Shown here piece after piece: positions 5,032 through 6,236 of a DNA stretch of 6,236 nt. Both the position numbers and the translations under genes were made by a program. Positions within the stretch are counted from its first letter, which is position 1. Each line of letters starts with the position of its first letter. The notes below the pieces were generated by a model that saw only the letters and a program-made list of their open reading frames with translations, ran no database searches and had not been told where the DNA came from. Origin of the DNA: Clostridia bacterium (GTDB lineage Bacteria > Bacillota > Clostridia > Christensenellales > Borkfalkiaceae); assembly GCA_017452305.1 (NCBI GenBank), contig JAFTMQ010000011.1, positions 1-6,236 on the forward strand, written 5' to 3'.

Positions 5032-5830
5032 TTTCGATTTTTTCCTCCTTCAATTTTTGCAAAAATAACTGCGTTTTTTCATTTTTCGGCGCGTTAAATA
5101 TTTCTTCGGGCGTGCCCATTTCTTCAATTTTTCCGTCTGCCATAAATATCACTTTGTTCGAGATGTTTTTCGCAAATTCCATTTCGTGCGTAACGATAAT
5201 AATCGTTCTCCCCTCGTCAACAAGCCCTTTAATTACTTTTAAAACCTCCCCCGTAAGCTCGGGATCAAGCGCAGAGGTTGGTTCGTCAAAGCACAAAATA
5301 TCAGGCGACATAGCAAGCGCGCGCGCAATTGCTACTCGTTGCTGCTGACCGCCCGAAAGCTCGCACGGATAATTGTTCATCTTATCCGCAAGCCCAACGC
5401 GTTTAAGCAGGTCCTTTGCCGTTTGCTCGTTTTTTGCTCGAAACACCTTTAAAAGCCGCTTTTTTTCCAATCTTTTTACCTTTTGGGCTTTGAGTTCCTT
5501 TTCGTCACGCAAATCCATCGCCAGCGTAACGTTGCGTAAAGCGCTGTATTGCGGAAACAAGTTAAAATTTTGAAACACTAACCCAAAAGTAAGACGGCTA
5601 TCTGCGTTTTCTTTGGCGGAAAAAGGAAAAACCGTCTTTCCATCCACAATAATCTCGCCGCCGTCAGGCACTTCCAAAAAATTTAAACAACGCAAAAGAG
5701 TTGTTTTTCCGTTCCCTGACGAACCGATAATTGAAAGCGCCTCCCCTTTATTCATTTCAAAGGAAACCCCTTTTAAAACCTGCGTTTCCCCGTAGTTTTT
5801 ATGTAAATTTTTAACTTCTAAAAACGCCAT
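5021..5830 (-). CDS. Polar amino acid ABC transporter, ATP-binding protein
   Basis: The cytoplasmic ATPase subunit that powers an amino-acid importer of the GlnQ/HisP (PAAT) type. All ABC motifs are intact: Walker A GSSGNGKTT (36-44), Q-loop Gln87, signature LSGGQQQR (158-165), Walker B ILCFDEP (178-184), D-loop SALD (186-189) and switch His215. The EMGTPEEIF stretch near the C-terminus is typical of this family. At 269 residues it is longer than the usual 240-250 because of a Lys/Arg-rich insertion between about residues 106 and 140, in the helical subdomain before the signature. The ATG is 2 nt after the permease stop, with AAGG 7 nt before it, and the 3' end overlaps the regulator gene by 11 nt, so the three genes form one operon. 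Substrate cannot be read from the ATPase; histidine, glutamine or cystine are possible. Confidence 0.95.
   Translation of the reverse strand: MAFLEVKNLHKNYGETQVLKGVSFEMNKGEALSIIGSSGNGKTTLLRCLNFLEVPDGGEIIVDGKTVFPFSAKENADSRLTFGLVFQNFNLFPQYSALRNVTLAMDLRDEKELKAQKVKRLEKKRLLKVFRAKNEQTAKDLLKRVGLADKMNNYPCELSGGQQQRVAIARALAMSPDILCFDEPTSALDPELTGEVLKVIKGLVDEGRTIIIVTHEMEFAKNISNKVIFMADGKIEEMGTPEEIFNAPKNEKTQLFLQKLKEEKIENAE
5044..5049 (-). promoter_or_regulatory. Ribosome binding site of the YerC-like gene inside the ATPase gene
   Basis: AGGAGG on the minus strand, 12 nt before the regulator ATG and within the last codons of the ATPase. It supports the ATG at 5029-5031 and points to independent re-initiation at the gene overlap. 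The spacing is longer than the usual 5-9 nt. Confidence 0.6.
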
Positions 5831-5832
5831 CT

Positions 5833-6236
5833 TTACACCTTATAATACGCTAATTTCTTTTCGGTATAGTTAAAAAGGAGGGTAAGTAAACCCACAAACG
5901 CCAAATAAAATACGCTTGCATAAAACAACGGCCAAATAATAGCTTTACTAACCAGCATATCCGCAACCTTGATAATTTCAATTACGCCGATTACACGCGC
6001 AAGCGCTGTATCCTTAACCAAAGTAATTACTTCGTTGCTCATAGGCGCTATAATAAGCTTTACAACCTGCATCAAAACAACCTTTCTAAACACTTGCCCC
6101 CTCGTCATCCCCAAAACGTGACCTGCCTCATATTGCCCTTTGGGGATAGCTTCTATCCCGCCACGGAAAATTTCAGAAAAATAGGCTGCATAATTGATTG
6201 TAAACGCTATCAACGTGGCAAATAACGCGCCTCCAC
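5833..6236 (-). CDS. Polar amino acid ABC transporter permease, C-terminal part (5' end outside window)
   Basis: The membrane subunit of a HisM/GlnP-type amino-acid importer. The frame is open to the right edge (first full codon at 6232-6234, reading GGALFATLIAF...), so the N-terminal part is missing; the TTG at 6211-6213 is an internal Leu, not a start. Family marks are the NYAAYFSEIFRGGIEAIPKGQ block followed by the EAA loop (EAG...G, about nt 6105-6130) that docks on the ATPase. The segment after it has VITLVKDTALARVIGV, highly typical of the family, and a last membrane span ending in NYTEKKLAYYKV. The proline usually found in the VxLPQ sequence after the EAA loop is Met here (codon 6070-6072). 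The stop is 2 nt before the ATPase start. A substrate-binding protein is expected upstream, outside the window. Confidence 0.94.
   Translation of the reverse strand, partial: GGALFATLIAFTINYAAYFSEIFRGGIEAIPKGQYEAGHVLGMTRGQVFRKVVLMQVVKLIIAPMSNEVITLVKDTALARVIGVIEIIKVADMLVSKAIIWPLFYASVFYLAFVGLLTLLFNYTEKKLAYYKV

Noticed and set aside
6211..6213. TTG as the start of the permease
   Set aside because: The frame continues upstream to the window edge with family-like sequence, and the fragment lacks the N-terminal membrane spans, so this is an internal Leu codon.

Overview
The window looks like chromosomal DNA from an uncultured Gram-positive anaerobe of the Bacillota (Clostridia side). The evidence is the strong AGGAGG-type ribosome binding sites, a YerC/TrpR-like regulator, a lipobox surface protein built from Listeria-Bacteroides (InlB B / Flg_new) repeats, and standard sigma-A promoters and Rho-independent terminators. 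I cannot place it at genus level. I see no mobile element, CRISPR array, tRNA or rRNA. Intergenic gaps are short, and no stretch over 300 bases lacks a gene.

Layout. On the plus strand, nt 1-981 is the C-terminal part of leucyl-tRNA synthetase (leuS), cut by the left edge and closed by a hairpin terminator at 1012-1035. Everything after it is on the minus strand and is best read right to left. An amino-acid ABC transporter permease (5833-6236, cut by the right edge) is followed after 2 nt by its ATPase (5021-5830). The ATPase gene overlaps by 11 nt a small YerC/TrpR-like helix-turn-helix regulator (4741-5031). A strong terminator (4644-4681) ends this unit. Next comes a GufA-type ZIP metal transporter (3771-4568) with its own promoter, whose -35 box sits in the foot of that terminator. 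Then follows a 679-residue lipoprotein (1606-3645) with a near-consensus promoter and an A/T-only upstream element. Its mature part is almost wholly nine repeats in an A-B alternating order. It ends at a perfect 13-bp terminator (1565-1597). Only 31 nt past that terminator a small stand-alone AlbA_2 (Schlafen-type) domain protein starts (1048-1533); it is convergent with leuS and shares its terminator.

How the genes may work together. The clearest functional unit is permease, ATPase and YerC-like regulator. The translational coupling suggests that the regulator senses the amino acid that the transporter brings in; the YerC group has been linked to histidine control, so histidine is the best guess. 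The ZIP transporter and the lipoprotein are probably separate units, although no clear terminator lies between them. The AlbA_2 gene has no visible promoter and may depend on read-through from the lipoprotein gene.

I do not see a convincing undescribed system. The points most worth following are the regulator-transporter coupling, the alternating repeat design of the lipoprotein, the terminator-abutting AlbA_2 gene, and an odd substitution in a conserved LeuS motif that could be a sequence error.
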